In this document: in pieces, positions 33,531-45,658 of the stretch
How positions within the stretch are numbered: position 1 is the first letter of the stretch
Layout of the letters: each line of letters begins with the position of its first letter
NCBI GenBank assembly: GCA_949361645.1
Contig: OX442435.1
Location: forward strand, 6,211,045-6,275,044
Length of the DNA stretch: 64,000 bases
Origin: Spongilla lacustris
Lineage: Eukaryota; Porifera; Demospongiae; Spongillida; Spongillidae
Direction of reading: 5' to 3'
The notes under the pieces: model-generated
Database searches by the model: none
The model's input: only the letters and a program-made list of their open reading frames with translations
What the model was told of the DNA's origin: nothing
Made by a program: the position numbers and the translations under genes

Positions 33531-34100
33531 TAAGTGGTTTCTACTTCCATCAATGCCTAATGTAATATGCAGCCTCTGTGACAGCACAAATACTGCATAG
33601 CCTTGCTAAAAGGTCTGCATGTTCCTCCATTATGTGACTATACGGTACAAGCAAACGGCTACGCTAAGATCAAACTATGCGAAAGTCAACATTTTTTGCC
33701 ATATTATAGAATACGAGAAAAAAACATTCATTATACCTGGTTACTTTGTACGTGTTGAATAATGACACAGGAACGCGAATATGTAGGCAGAATCGCTGGA
33801 AAAACTGCAGGAAGCTGAAAAAGTGACCTTTTATGCACACCACTCTAATCGCTCGTTGTAAACGTAACACAACTAATACGTGCGCCGTAGACAGGAACCA
33901 AAAACTGAAGTTGCGTGTTTGGGACACGAAATCCATCTAAGACTGCCCCACAACATGCTATTTGCCAAACCTTATACACTGCCACCCGATACCAGAAACA
34001 TCGAGCGTTTCGATGCATACTAGGTTGCTAGGCTGGTTGCTAAGAGGATGTAAACTAATACCGTAATATTCTATTTATAACTAGGTTTCCAGCCGCAAAC

Positions 34101-34680
34101 AGCCGTGATCTGAGAATAACTGTTTATAAAGGCATCGTTTTAATGAAATTCATCCGAAAATGGTGCTGTTTTTAAAGCTAGAAGTTAGGCAACCCGAATA
34201 AATTCAATTCTAAAGGAAAAACAAGCTGGTACATTGTAAAAGGGGCCCAAGCGAATGCAACGATCATCCTTCGGAATAACTGAATGCTTTATCTAGCATG
34301 AATCGAGCGCTTCGAAAAACAAAATGCTTAACACTTTTAGTCCTTATAAGCTACGTATCGCTCGACAATAACCGAACGGTTTCCAGGGTTCAGAATCTGG
34401 CTCGGCCAAATCATTTAGAGGTTGGTGCTTAAGCTACATCCCAATAATCATCCGGATCCGCTATCCCTGAGTGAAGATAAATAGGAAAACTCAGTTGACA
34501 AGACTGGGGTCACTGAAAACGATAGTGGTAGAACGTGACAGTCACGTGACACACCATATTTTTTACTATTTGTATCTGTGCAGTTAGATTTTCAATATCA
34601 CATGTGGTTATTGTTTTTAATTTAAGTAAACATAAAATTAATGTCAATTTTTTTTTCGTTCCACTATCACGATCTCCATT
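34101..34680. repeat. Dispersed repeat, right inverted copy of 19650-20506
   Basis: Reverse-complement match to the 19.65-20.5 kb segment. On its left it joins CCAGCCGCAAACAGCCGTG|ATCT, the same CACGGCTGTTTGCGG terminus and ATCT as at the gypsy insertion (2799/2800); sequence just inside (CTATTTATAACTAGG) also resembles 2750-2778. Confidence 0.8.
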
Positions 34681-35089
34681 GTAGATTTTTCTCGTTATCG
34701 AAGCAGTTTAGCGTTTGTTCGACGTCACAAAACCGCTTGGTTGCGGAGAACAAATCACTTGTCTAAACTCGTACCCAGTCTCACGTATTGTCGTCGTGTT
34801 GAAAACGCATAGGAACACTTCTAAGGAATAAAACCACACCAATCGCTTCAGAATTGGTCGCCATACTCGCTTCCGTGTTCAAATAGTCTCAAAGCTACAA
34901 TATATATATATATTAATGCTTGTGTTTGCAACTAACGTATACCAACTAGTCCTGAGGACTCTCTCTGCACATACACAGTACTAAATAACTACAGTAGTAA
35001 CAGTATTATAGAGCTATAATGTGTACAGTCTGGGCACTAGTATCTGTTAATCACTAATTTAATATTGTTAATTTTAATATAGGACCGTT

Positions 35090-35330
35090 TGACGTTGGTG
35101 AAGTTGCTCTTGTCAAAAATAAATGCCCTTCAAACTAGAGATGACGTATTGCATCCAGCCAGAGCACTGTACAAAGCAGAGCCTGAAATGAAACGGACCA
35201 TTCGACGTGCAAAGTATCGAGCAAAGCCAGAAAAGGTCCAACGGACTGCTAAAAGACAATGACATAAGGCTATACTCGATGGACAAGAGTTACGATTAAG
35301 GCTCAACACAATAAAGTCACCCATAGTACG
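35090..35330 (+). pseudogene. Possible transposon-protein fragment with R-x-K-Y-R-x-K-P-E repeat
   Basis: After a TTTTAATATAG acceptor-like site, the plus strand encodes HPARALYKAEPEMKRTIRRA then KYRAKPEKVQRTAKRQ, stop, HKAILDG. The alternating basic ..Y-x-A-x-P-E-x-x-R.. pattern is like repeat regions in invertebrate transposon proteins. Stops on both sides make this a fragment. Function unknown. Confidence 0.3.
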
Positions 35331-35699
35331 TAGCTACCTGCTCCTAACTACGCGGTGTGATGGGTACCCCGACTGATCGGTAGTGGTTTGTGTGAGGCTA
35401 GAGATCAGATGTGATAGCTGATATGTCAGATGTCTGAATTAATGCATAGCTTCACCAATGAACCCAACACATTGGTGTGCTATGAATGTCATGATTATGA
35501 ACATAACAGGTATTTGGTCAAATGCCATATGCATGCGCTACCATTATAGCAAATACTTTTAGTTTTTGTATTTTTAAAAAATATACTCTCAATCACATGT
35601 AAAAATGCTGACCAAAACACAGGTGGGTTGTCCCTGGGTTGGTATCAGATGGATAGTTTACACAAGCTGGCTTCTTTGACTTCTGATCTGTTTACAGAT

Positions 35700-36690
35700 A
35701 GACAGTCAGGACTCCAACAGGGGCTCAGTCATTCTAATAGGCACGCAGTCATTCTAACAGGGGTGCAGTCATTCTAACAGTGGCACAGTCACTCCAACAG
35801 GAGCAGTTATTCCATTAGTGACAGTCTATCCAATGCACAGTCACTAAAACAGGGGCACTTTTGCAGGAAATGGAAAGTTCTTGTTGAGTGAAGTTAAATG
35901 AAAAACTATATAGTGATTAAGGGGCATATCAAGCATTCACCACCAATGTCAAGCATAGCCTGTTCAAGCTGTTGATTATGGAAGCCATTATATCAATAAC
36001 GCACACATACATTTTCCATGGAAAGCCTACATTTGCATCCTCAGGATACACTAAGTTGAGATTTTAAAAAGACCAATTTAATTTGCAGAACACTCAATTG
36101 CTGTAGAGGTCTGGCCACAATAAAGAAATTCCCTCAATGCATCATCAGGAAAGCAGACTTGGGTATAGAAAAATGAGAAGCGTTTTTCTTGTAAGCTTTT
36201 CAATACTTACAGCATTGTTTACGGATTTACCATACTATTGTGATCTTGGATTTGAATATACGGCCACAGAGTTAGGGCATGTAGAGAGTTACAATGTAAA
36301 TAATGTAATAATGTAAATAATACTTTAGATAGTAACCAGTGTTTCTTATTTCACACCAGGCTATTAGTCCTTGAGCATGCAGCACTTTTTTTCATGAAAA
36401 GTAAAGAATGTCCGGGACTGGGGAAACTAAGCTGAAATTTGGTCTCTTCCCCTTGATAAATTACATTATAAGTGTATCCACAGACATCCAATCTATCATC
36501 AAGAATAGCTTCTAGTTTTAATTATCAGTCTCCTGCTCCAAAACATTGCAGCAGCAGATATCACAGTGCCATTTTGTTGCATAGCTGTGGGTATAGATTA
36601 AAATGACTAAATGTCTGTTGCACCACGAATTATGATATTGAATACTTACGTGTAGAATTGTAGATTGTATCTATCCTAACTTGAATGGTT
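35700..36690. repeat. Segment duplicated at 39810-40890
   Basis: Begins with a degenerate AGTCATTCTAACAGGGGCAC repeat (35700-35870). 36350-36690 then matches 40580-40885 (CAGGCTATTA.GTCCTT.AGC, GCAGCAGATATCACAGTGCC, GTTGCACCACGAATTAT.ATA). Same orientation. Noncoding; an old duplication or two copies of one mobile repeat that carries its own minisatellite. Confidence 0.75.
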
Positions 36691-36809
36691 TTAGATCTTA
36701 AGTAAGGTAACAGCTTGTGCACGTATATATGCAAACTTCAATATCTCTCTATATATATTTATATTACTCCTGTTACTACGCAATTATGTTATGTTTTGTG
36801 ACTTAAAGT

Positions 36810-36940
36810 TGCAAAGCGGCTGGGGCGGAGCCCCAGACCCCGATGGGGGAGCTTACAGCATTCCCCCATACCCCCTTGCAGAATGTGTGGGGATCCCTTG
36901 TGGAAACCCCTCCCCCCCCCCCCCCCCCCCCCCCCCCAAA
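36810..36940. repeat. hAT5-like GC-rich module with poly-C
   Basis: GCGGCTGGGGCGGAGCCCCA, then GGGGGAGCT/TTCCCCCA and a C28 run. Same module as at 9148 and 57729. Ends not resolved. Confidence 0.6.
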
Positions 36941-37534
36941 GTACTCAACTGGTAGGATTATCCAGGGACCAGTCTATCTATCACTGCTATTTTAGCGTCA
37001 CTGTGACGTTAGCATATAAACCCCACCCCCCCGAAAAGTACGTAAAAACTGCACTAAAAATGTAATTACAGATCGAGGCTGGGGAGCGACAGATCAAGAG
37101 CTCAGCCTCTATATGTTCAATGCGCCGATGCATCACCGTTTATAGCACATGTACTGAACGGTGAGTTTAGAAAATACTGAAATACTATTATACTACCTTT
37201 TTCATATGGCGTTAATTGCTTTATTTTCCTCTACGGAAATATATAAGATTATGCTCGGTTTTTGGTACTTTTCGATATGCTCTCTAGATGAGGGAAAATT
37301 GAATAACATACGCTAAACGGCCGGCTAATGTAACATACCTTTGTCCGTACTTCTGTTTTATAGCCGAATGCTATTACGTCACGCTCCAGATGCAATCATT
37401 TCATACTTGCATTATATGTACGTAGGTGTACGTATAGGCCATTTCTGCCGTAGGCTAGCTATATCTGCGCTGCGTTTGCACACGTTCGCGTACACATATA
37501 TAGTCGTACATGTACGTGTATACGTAGGGGCGGG

Positions 37535-37567
37535 ACCGTTGTGTCCCCCCTGGATCCGCTACTGCAG
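37535..37567. mobile_element. hAT5-like terminus at the homeobox 3' end
   Basis: Reads CCCCCCTGGATCCGCTACTG, the reverse complement of CAGTAGCGGATCCAGGGGGG, a terminus of the class seen at 8529 and 12108. The left partner was not found. Confidence 0.45.
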
Positions 37568-38109
37568 ATGGGGTGGCCAGCTTAGAATAGGGAAAGGAAG
37601 GCAGGGGGGCACGACATACGCGCATGCTCCGTGCGTAGGGAAAAGGTGGTATTAGCGACTTGTTCGCTTGTGACATCATCTGCGCCATCATCTGTCGTTG
37701 TTGCTGGTGCTTGCTTGGCTTGTCCATTTTTTCGGTATCTAGCCCGTCTGTTTTGGAACCAAATCTGCATTTACGATAGGGTGAAATTACAAACAATAAA
37801 GCGAATTCAGTTCTCGAGCTTGCGTAATTAATAACCTGCACTTTGGCTTCTGCAATACCGGACGGTTACCCTGGAGATTTGTTCTCTTGCCGAACTGTCT
37901 GGATAAGGAGCTGCCTTGAAAGCTTGTTCTAGTGCTGTTTGCTGGGCGGGCGTGAACGTAGTACGGGACCTCTTCGAAGGCGGGATTTGTGCGGCAGCAA
38001 CCCTTGCTTTCCCGTGCTTTCGGCATCCACCGAGGTCAGCGAGATGCTTGTCCAGTTGTCCATCAGTTTGCAAATCCTCCTGCTGAGTCATGGTCGGGCA
38101 GCTAGCCAT
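37563..38109 (-). CDS. PRD-class homeobox gene, two exons (frame breaks)
   Basis: Exon 1 (38109-37836) encodes about 45 N-terminal residues, then the homeodomain start KRSRTTFTPAQQTALEQAFK, AAPYPDSSAREQISRVT and, after a break, GIAEAKVQ. Exon 2 (from 37764) continues IWFQNRRARYRK. The intron (71 bp) at the V-Q/I-W junction and Q50 point to a paired-like (Sebox/Mix-like) transcription factor. Four bases (GTCC) too many at about 37868 break helix 2-3, and an A6 run (37727-37732) carries one A too many. With the latter read as A5, the sequence runs KPSKHQQQRQMMAQMMSQAN and on into a transposon terminus at about 37560, so the real 3' end may be altered. Confidence 0.78.
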
Positions 38110-38487
38110 GCAGGCCTGCAGCTGACCCTAGCTTATATACGCAGTGACCATCTCCTTATTGTAAGTGGCAAAGGCCTTTGCCGCCCGGTGTTAGAATCAC
38201 TTCACCTTCTAAGCATCGTCTCAAAGTGAAGGTGTTAGTTTTGTCTCTTAGCGGTCCTGTTAGCACCAAGGGCCGCTTATTTTTCTCAGATGGTTCAAAC
38301 CATCATACCGTCGGTCATCATTTACCTTGTTACTCGACTGATCCCAATCACCATAATTGTATAATTTGTATATATACCAGACACCTTGCAATTGTGTCAG
38401 GTTAATGAAGCACGTATCGTATAGGGTCACCAGCCTAGCTACCCAAACAAACATCTATGCAGCAGACATCACCAGTACTAGTGGATC

Positions 38488-38560
38488 TTGAAGGACACTC
38501 GGGGCAGCTGACCACTATAATTAGAGGACACTCGGGGCAACTGACCACTATAATTAGAAA
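38488..38560. repeat. Direct repeat of about 33 bp, two copies
   Basis: GGACACTCGGGGCA.CTGACC plus ACTATAATTAGA occurs twice head to tail, upstream of the homeobox gene. Confidence 0.85.
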
Positions 38561-38569
38561 TATACTTAT

Positions 38570-39520
38570 AGAGATATGACGTTCTCTATCTTGTCCCCAG
38601 ACCAGCTCACGCGCTTATGGCTGCGTTCACTACAACCATTCCACATTAGGGTTAAAATATTAGGATATACAAAACACAGATACTACATCTCACCTCTTCC
38701 TTATAACAATATGCCACTACCTACAGTACAGTGTCCAAGATAACCTACACTAAAGTATTTAGATTTAGGATTTAGCTCGAAAGTCGTTTCAAATCTTAGC
38801 CTCGGCAAAAATATGAATTACGAGTTGCAGATCGTTTTGCCGGTTAAAAGTATACGAAAGAGATAGGATTTCCCTTTCCAGGTAGAAACTGCATGCTGAA
38901 TGAGTTTGAAACAAGAACTCCAGTATATTGTACACTTCTGCATCCCAGGGGCGACTACAAATGGATTGTCCAAAAGTAGCCGAGCTTTTTAGAAGAGTTA
39001 ATATATCTTTTGGTCTTTGCACAGAGAATTGCAAATCAGTGTGTAACTATTAACTAGCTGCATTGGATGATACATCATAATTCGTATTAAATAAAAAAAA
39101 ACTTCAAAAATGCCGTGTCTGTGTGGATACATATAAATTAATTATACAACTGGATAAATCATGATGAAAATCTACAGCATGCACATGCACTGCATGCTGT
39201 AGATGTATATGGTCTAACTTATATGTCTTCTAATTTGTATCTCTCAGTGTTCTTTGTAATTGCTTAGCCATGCAGAAGAACAAGATAAAAAGTAAAAGAA
39301 ATGGAGGAAGCAAATCATTTGAATTAAGGAGAAGACCTAAATGAAGGAGCAAGAGAAAAGGACACCGAACATGATGAAGGTGTATACTATAGGTGATGGT
39401 GGTGGAGAAGCTGATGCTGCAGGGGAGCATGAGAAGAAAACATCAACTGGATACATAAGACAAAGAGTAACTCTCATATACGATTAGCCTCGTCCCCAGG
39501 CCCTGTTTTTATCATTAAAG
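38570..39520. other. Intergenic, no gene recognised
   Basis: No supported coding or repeat array; 39176-39201 is a short palindrome (CTACAGCATGCACATGCACTGCATGCTGTAG-like). Confidence 0.4.
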
Positions 39521-39534
39521 TTAGCGGAGGTGGG

Positions 39535-39563
39535 GTGGGGGGGGGGGGGGGGGGGGGGGGGGG
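39535..39563. repeat. Poly-G tract
   Basis: About 26 uninterrupted G after GGAGGTGGGGTGG. Confidence 0.9.
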
Positions 39564-39821
39564 CATGGGACACAGGGCCTGGTACCGATGGACAAGGTCT
39601 TTGTGCACATGCGCTAGCCATTACGTATACCCAGAAACTACATTAGTACTGTTGCAAATTTTTTGTTTGCAAATCTTTCCGTTTACCATCTCGTTCTCAG
39701 CCGTGGCATGCAGATAGTGATGCAATATTACAGATCTGTCTGTTTAAAAAGTGGCATGAGTTGATTGCATCTACATGTATGTATAGGGAAGTACATTATC
39801 AGTCCAACAGCCAACAGGGCA

Positions 39822-40471
39822 CAGTCACTTCAACAGGGCACAGTCACTTCAACAGGGGCACAGTCACTCCAACAGGGGCACAGTCACTCCAACAGGGGCA
39901 CAGTCACTCCAACAGGGACACAGTCACTCCAACAGGGTCTCAGTCACTCCAACAGGGGCACAGTCACTCCAACAGGGGCACTGTCACTTCAACAGGGCAT
40001 AGTCACTCCAACAGGGGCACAGTCACTCCAACAGGGGCACAGTCACTCCAACAGGGGCACAGTCACTCCAACAGGGGCACAGTCACTCCAACAGGGGCAC
40101 AGTCACTCCAACAAGGGCACAGTCACTCCAACAGGGGCACAGTCACTCCAACAGGGGCACAGTCACTCCAACAGGGGCAAAATCACTTCAACAGGGGCAC
40201 AGTCACTCCAACAGGGGCACAGTCACTCCAACAGAGGCACAGTCACTCCAACAGGGGCACAGTCACTCCAACAGGGGCACAGTCACTCCAAAAGAGGCAC
40301 AGTCACTCCAACAGGGGCACAGTCACTCCAACAGGGGCACAGTCACTACAACAGGGGCACAGTCACTCCAACAGGGGCACAGTCACTACAACAGGGGCAC
40401 AGTCACTCCAACAGGGGCACAGTCACTCCAACAGGGGCACAGTCACTCCAACAGGGGCACAGTCACTCCAA
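39822..40471. repeat. 20-bp minisatellite, about 32 copies
   Basis: Unit CACAGTCACTCCAACAGGGG. The 20-bp unit is not a multiple of three, so all three plus frames cycle through Gly-Thr-Val-Thr-Pro-Thr-type peptides; the 276- and 238-residue frames are not genes. Right flank is homologous to 36350-36690. Confidence 0.96.
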
Positions 40472-40986
40472 AATATATTGAAAACTGGCGGCATTGTTTA
40501 TGGTTTAATCATCCATGGCAAGTGTTTCTTTTTACTATTGTGTTTATGTGGCCACAGTTTCTTAATCGCAAGTTGCAGACCAGGCTATTAAGTCCTTTAG
40601 CATGCAGCAGTTGTATTTTCATGAAAAAGTAAAGAACATCGGCGGAATAATTTGGTCTCTTCCCCATACTTCCTTTTGATAGAAGTGTATCCACAGTCAT
40701 CCATTCTATCGTCAAGAATAACTTCTATACATTGCAGCAGCAGATATCACAGTGCCATAGCAATGGGTGTATACTACTCTTTTTGCTATTGACATGCACA
40801 TATTAGGATCCCTAAGACTACATGTAAATGTTTGTTGCACCACGAATTATAATATTGAATACATAGATTGTATATTTATCCTAACTTGAAAGCATCCAGT
40901 TATGAATAAAAAGCAATGAAATAAGTAATCAAAACAATTCTCTTGAGAAAGTTGGTGCATGGGGTATAGGATTTAATGGCAATAGT

Positions 40987-41145
40987 GGTGTAAAAAGCAA
41001 AGAAACAAGGGTCTAATTATAAGGAAAAACGAAATAGTCCTATATATTTAGTACAAATTGTAGTTTGGGATGTTAACATTTTCATGTGCTAAATACAGGA
41101 CTATTTCGTTTTTCCTTATTAAACCATTGTTTCCCTGCTTTTTAT
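40987..41145. mobile_element. Small foldback element (about 160 bp)
   Basis: TAAAAAGCAAAGAAACAAGG...AAGGAAAAACGAAATAGTCC and the inverted GGACTATTTCGTTTTTCCTT...GTTTCCCTGCTTTTTATA. A relative with GGTGCAAAAAGCAAGGAAAC lies at about 49670-49860. Confidence 0.75.
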
Positions 41146-41149
41146 AGAG

Positions 41150-42000
41150 AATTATTTAATTTAATTGTTAGAAGATAATTTATTCCCACGTGCACAATGT
41201 AACTAAATTTGTGTAACCGCAACAGCACGCACGTAAACCGCCGGCACTACAATTGTAATTAACTTTGAGTTATAGTAACTCACCATTACATGATCTAATA
41301 CAGAATCAAACTGTGTTTCTTACTTCATTTAATCATGGAGTAATTAGTGATAGTTATTAAAATTAGTTACCCCATAACAGCTTCAATCTTAATAATTTTA
41401 AATGATAATAACTCACTATTGAACTCAGTAACTTGAAATCAGTGCTGTTCCATTGCATACACAGATCTTGCGTTACTTATTAAAAACAATTATCTCTAAC
41501 CGTAATCTGTAATAACGTTGATAATAGAGTGCTTTGAATATTTTGATTTATGAGGGCTTTGATACAATTACTTAACCGCTTACAATAATTTAAATCTAAT
41601 TGGATTGTTAGTTTTTGCCTAACTTCTGCAACATATGTTAAGGAAATCAAGCAGTTAATTAATTTCAATCCTAAGTTATAGTTGTGTAAAAGCGTTGCGT
41701 TCTTTCGTGAAGACCTTGTATAAACATACAACGCGGGGTTATTAACTTCCATAGACTAAGACCAATCTAAACAGCGCTATCTAATTAGTCGTTCGATCTT
41801 GCTTATACGACCGGCCTTTCCTGGGAGCACACTGTACACGCTGGCGTGGTCACAAGTTTCAGATTGACAGACTCCGGTTAATCCGTCAAAATGGCACACA
41901 CAATGTTCGCAAATACATATTGCCATATATATTGACCGCCCGCACATGTTACCCAAGTTGCTGTGAAGCATAAAATTAGATTCGGAGCGACACTTCGTCT
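41150..42000. other. AT-rich intergenic stretch
   Basis: TTAATT-rich, no recognised gene. Short minus frames (41752-41480, 41971-41777) have no family I know. Confidence 0.45.
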
Positions 42001-42006
42001 TCGGCG

Positions 42007-42007
<1 letters not shown>

Positions 42008-42048
<41 letters not shown>

Positions 42049-42129
42049 TCCGTATTCGTACTCAACCGTTCAAAAAATTCAAACCCCCCTTTATTAGGGG
42101 CTTATCAAAATACTGGATTCGCCCCTGCT
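42008..42129. repeat. Poly-C tract and hAT5-like right terminus
   Basis: About 38 C, then CCCCCCTTTATTAGGGGC and ACTGGATTCGCCCCTG, an end of the CAGGGGCGAATCCAGT type. The left end was not located. Confidence 0.6.
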
Positions 42130-42208
42130 ATGCGCCAAGCGGGGATGTGGCCAGTAATGGTTTGTTAACATTTTGTGGGTTACCATTTATTCAAGATGGC
42201 GGCGCCGA

Positions 42209-43290
42209 TGTCACAGGCATACGGGTCCCCCCCTATTTTGGGTCCGGGGGGACCCATATGCCTAGGCAACTGGGTCCCCCCCCCGGACCCAAATGCCTAG
42301 CATATGGGTCCGGGTCATTATTTGTACATCCAGGCATCTTGGTCCGGGTAGGGGGCGGAGGGGGGGGGGGGGGGGGGACCGAGTTTTCTGATACGTTTTA
42401 TTTACTGCCACCGCCGGTTTTGATACGATAGACGCATTTGTTGTTAATTTCTCAACGGTAAGTTAGCGTCTGCAAGCCGTTACACTTTGTAACAGCCACT
42501 CGGCCGGCTTGCCATCTGTTTTTCTCTGCCGAAAAGTAAGGTCACTCAGTGCTTATCTTTTTGGCAGACTTAGTCTGGTGCTAACTCGTAGCATAGCAAG
42601 AGCTATTTTGACGAGAAGTCTGCCCCATTCATTTGAGTAGCCTATGTCTGAAACATTAGTTAGGCTTAGGTACTTCAATTTGTGGTAGTCTGTAATTAAT
42701 TAGTTATTATTTAGTGTGTTATAATTGTGTAATTTTTATGATACGATAAATAAATAAATAAACATGTTGAGCATATACAAACAATGAATGGGTCATGTTC
42801 AAGCAGTACACAACTGTTTCTTCGTATCATACAGGACTTAACTTGATGATTGACCTGTCGTATCAGTCTGCATGTGCTCAGCCGGGTAATACATACATCT
42901 GTCAAAACATAGGCTTGTATCTAGGGCTCCGGAGGCAACGTAGATCATTACATCAACCAACCCTCCCGCGCGAGACGCGGAAGCTTTCAGTGCAGTGCAT
43001 GGAATATTTCTACATGAAAGCCACATGCAGTTTCAGAACAAAATCAGTGCTTCCGACAGCACTATAATAAGTACACAGTTTTGAAGTCACAAGCAAGCCA
43101 TCGTTATTGAACGGCATATACCATTCAATGAGCGATATACAATGGACGGGGAATCACTAGCTCGTAGTCCCCATGCATATCGATTGTTGTGCCGTTCAAT
43201 AACAAAGTAGGTACTCAATGCAATCGATTGTTAACCGCTATGGATATTAATTAGTTGGGGTACGCAGGAGAGGTGGGCATACGCCCCCCC

Positions 43291-43325
<35 letters not shown>

Positions 43326-43631
43326 TTGCGTCTCATCGAGCGGGCGCCTATGGTCACGAGCTTTCTCTGTAAAATGTTTATACATAAGTATATATTTTGC
43401 TAACAGGCAGCTGGGACCAGGTTGCCTAGGCATTTGGGTCCGGGATAATTAATTTTTTTACATCTAGGCATCTCGGTCCGGGGGGACCCACTTGCCTAGG
43501 CAACTGGGTCCGGGGGGGACCCAGTTGCCTATAGGCATATGGGTCCCCCGGGACCCAAAATGGGGGGGGGGAGGGGGGGGGGGGGGAGGGGGGGGGGGGG
43601 GGGGGGGCGGGGGACCCTTATGCCTGTGACA
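42209..43631. mobile_element. Inverted-repeat element with GGGTCC palindrome arrays
   Basis: Left end TGTCACAGGCATACGGGTCC; right end the inverse of TGTCACAGGCATAAGGGTCC. Immediately inside both ends are arrays of short palindromes built from GGGTCCGGGGGGACCC joined by GCCTAGGCAACT/GCATATG words (42225-42350 and 43425-43560), each array ending in a G homopolymer. A third homopolymer (poly-C, 43284-43325) lies inside. Noncoding middle; probably a nonautonomous DNA transposon. No clear flanking duplication. Confidence 0.7.
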
Positions 43632-43739
43632 CCGGTAGTCCAAAGGCTACCCGAACCAGAAAAGTCTATGTAATGAAAAAAACACATGAAAACGTGTACC
43701 AATGTGCTGCAAATCATAAAAAGTATGGCAACTCAATGT

Positions 43740-44940
43740 TTCGTTAAGATTCAATTAAACAAAAAACAGTGTATACCATTTTATCATGAAGATATACAAT
43801 AAATCATGAATAATGTCATCAACTGTCGGCAATATTATGTATGCACTGCCCTGCTGGCCGCGTCCCCGAATATTTGATCAGGACCCATGAACAATAATGC
43901 TGTTGCGTCTCAGTGTCACGTTGTCCGGTTATTACCGCCTTATTATGACATCGCGTGATCGCTCACATCTCCTACATGGTCGCAGATCGCCTTTGCACGA
44001 ACATTAGGTTTATTGACAGTGTCACTTTTTAAACTATGTGTATTTGACCACAAATCAACTGAACATTTATCCCACTACATGTGAAGTACTAGCTGCACTG
44101 AAGAATGGCTATATAGTGATAGTAAACAGATGCCATTACCTGACCTTTTTTTAATAGACATTACCAGTAGTGAAACAATGCCTGCATACTATCTGCTGCA
44201 CTCTGCAAAATAACGAATGCGTACACCTTTTTATACAAATATACGTGCACATGCACAAATAGTAAAGGTATGCAGGCCTACTGATTGTGCATAACAGCGA
44301 CCCACGCATCAGCGCAATTGGTAGACCTGCATGGGCAGCAAGTTATCTTGCATTTTATATGCATGCAATTGAGCTAGAGCTAGCTGGTTTGACTGTCTTC
44401 GCTTAAATAATTTTGCAAATGCCGAGTGGGTAAACTGCACTTCAAAGCATTCATTACTGCATAGTCGGTGCGGTGCAGTCATGTTGACGCACTGATCACA
44501 TTGCACATTGCCACGAGGCATAACAGATATATTGTATGCACGCATGATTTCTGAACGTAGTAGCGGAGCTTAGGCGCTCATAAATGTAGTAACTTTACTA
44601 TGACTTACGCAAAGGTCTCGTGAGCAGACGTCATGAATTATTAAAAAAGATGACATAAGGTAAAAAGATGACATAAGATATTACAAGTGCAGATGACATT
44701 TATCTTGCGTCATCGTTTTTAAAATACATATTATGAATTATTTATGCGTGGTTGAAATTAATTTTACCGGTATTTGTCTTAATTTTAGTAATAGGGTGCT
44801 TAATGTTTATTTCATGCAAAATGCATATTATAATCAAATCCAGTTTTAGAGAATATTAAAAACGTTTGAAATTCAATGTGGAAAAAAACAACACGATGAG
44901 ACCACCTATGTATGGGCCATTTCTGGATATGAGTTACTAA
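43740..44940. other. Intergenic, no gene recognised
   Basis: Scattered short frames only. 44640-44700 has a small duplication (AAAGATGACATAAG twice). Confidence 0.4.
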
Positions 44941-45077
44941 CGTAACTCTCGATACTTGAAATGTACGAACGAGCAGCGGGAACCTCGCGGGAACGCTGGT
45001 TCCCTGGCGGGAACCACTTTTAGCTCAATATAAGTCAAGCAAGAAGCATAGAATGAAATATATGTTCAAGTTGTTTA

Positions 45078-45455
45078 CTAGGGTATAAGTTCTGCTTCTT
45101 CCCCATTAAAAAGGCGCGTTTGCGTTTGTTCATTTCTAATATAAGATATTAATGCAAGAAGGGTGACAGATTTGCAAAAAATACGTCCTTTGCATGCGTA
45201 ACCGCAAGTATGGGTGGTTCGACTGGTTCCCGCTAGATAGGTACGTTCAGCCTCATTTTGGGCGGCAATGATTGATAATGCATGAACTCCAACTGATGCT
45301 AAAGCTAGAAAAAGGCTATCCATTTGCTCCGAATCCATTTCAAAACGTAGATTTGGAATGTAACACAAATAGTATTCGTGAAAAGTTTGGCCTTTGGTTC
45401 CCGCTAACCGCACGAGCCGAAATGCAATTTTAACATTATTTTCATTGAACCACAA
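45078..45455 (-). other. Unrecognised reading frame inside the piggyBac-like element
   Basis: 125 residues, no known motif. It spans a GGTTCCCGC subterminal repeat, so it may be only transposon noncoding sequence. Confidence 0.2.
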
Positions 45456-45658
45456 TCATTTCCTAGCTACTAATAATAATAGCTTATTAGCACATTTGCA
45501 TTGCAATCCATCCACACATGTATAGAAGCAGAATTAATGCATTCTATGTAGAGCAAAGATGCATTTGTTACCACAGAGTCAGTTTTACAATTACCCTAAA
45601 TCACTAGCTCCTTAACATGTAATAGCAATGTTCAACAATAAGAATGTCCAAAACTGAA

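Noticed and set aside
39761..40591. 276- and 238-residue open frames on the plus strand
   Set aside because: Both come from the 20-bp repeat CACAGTCACTCCAACAGGGG; frames stay open because the unit lacks stops in any phase.
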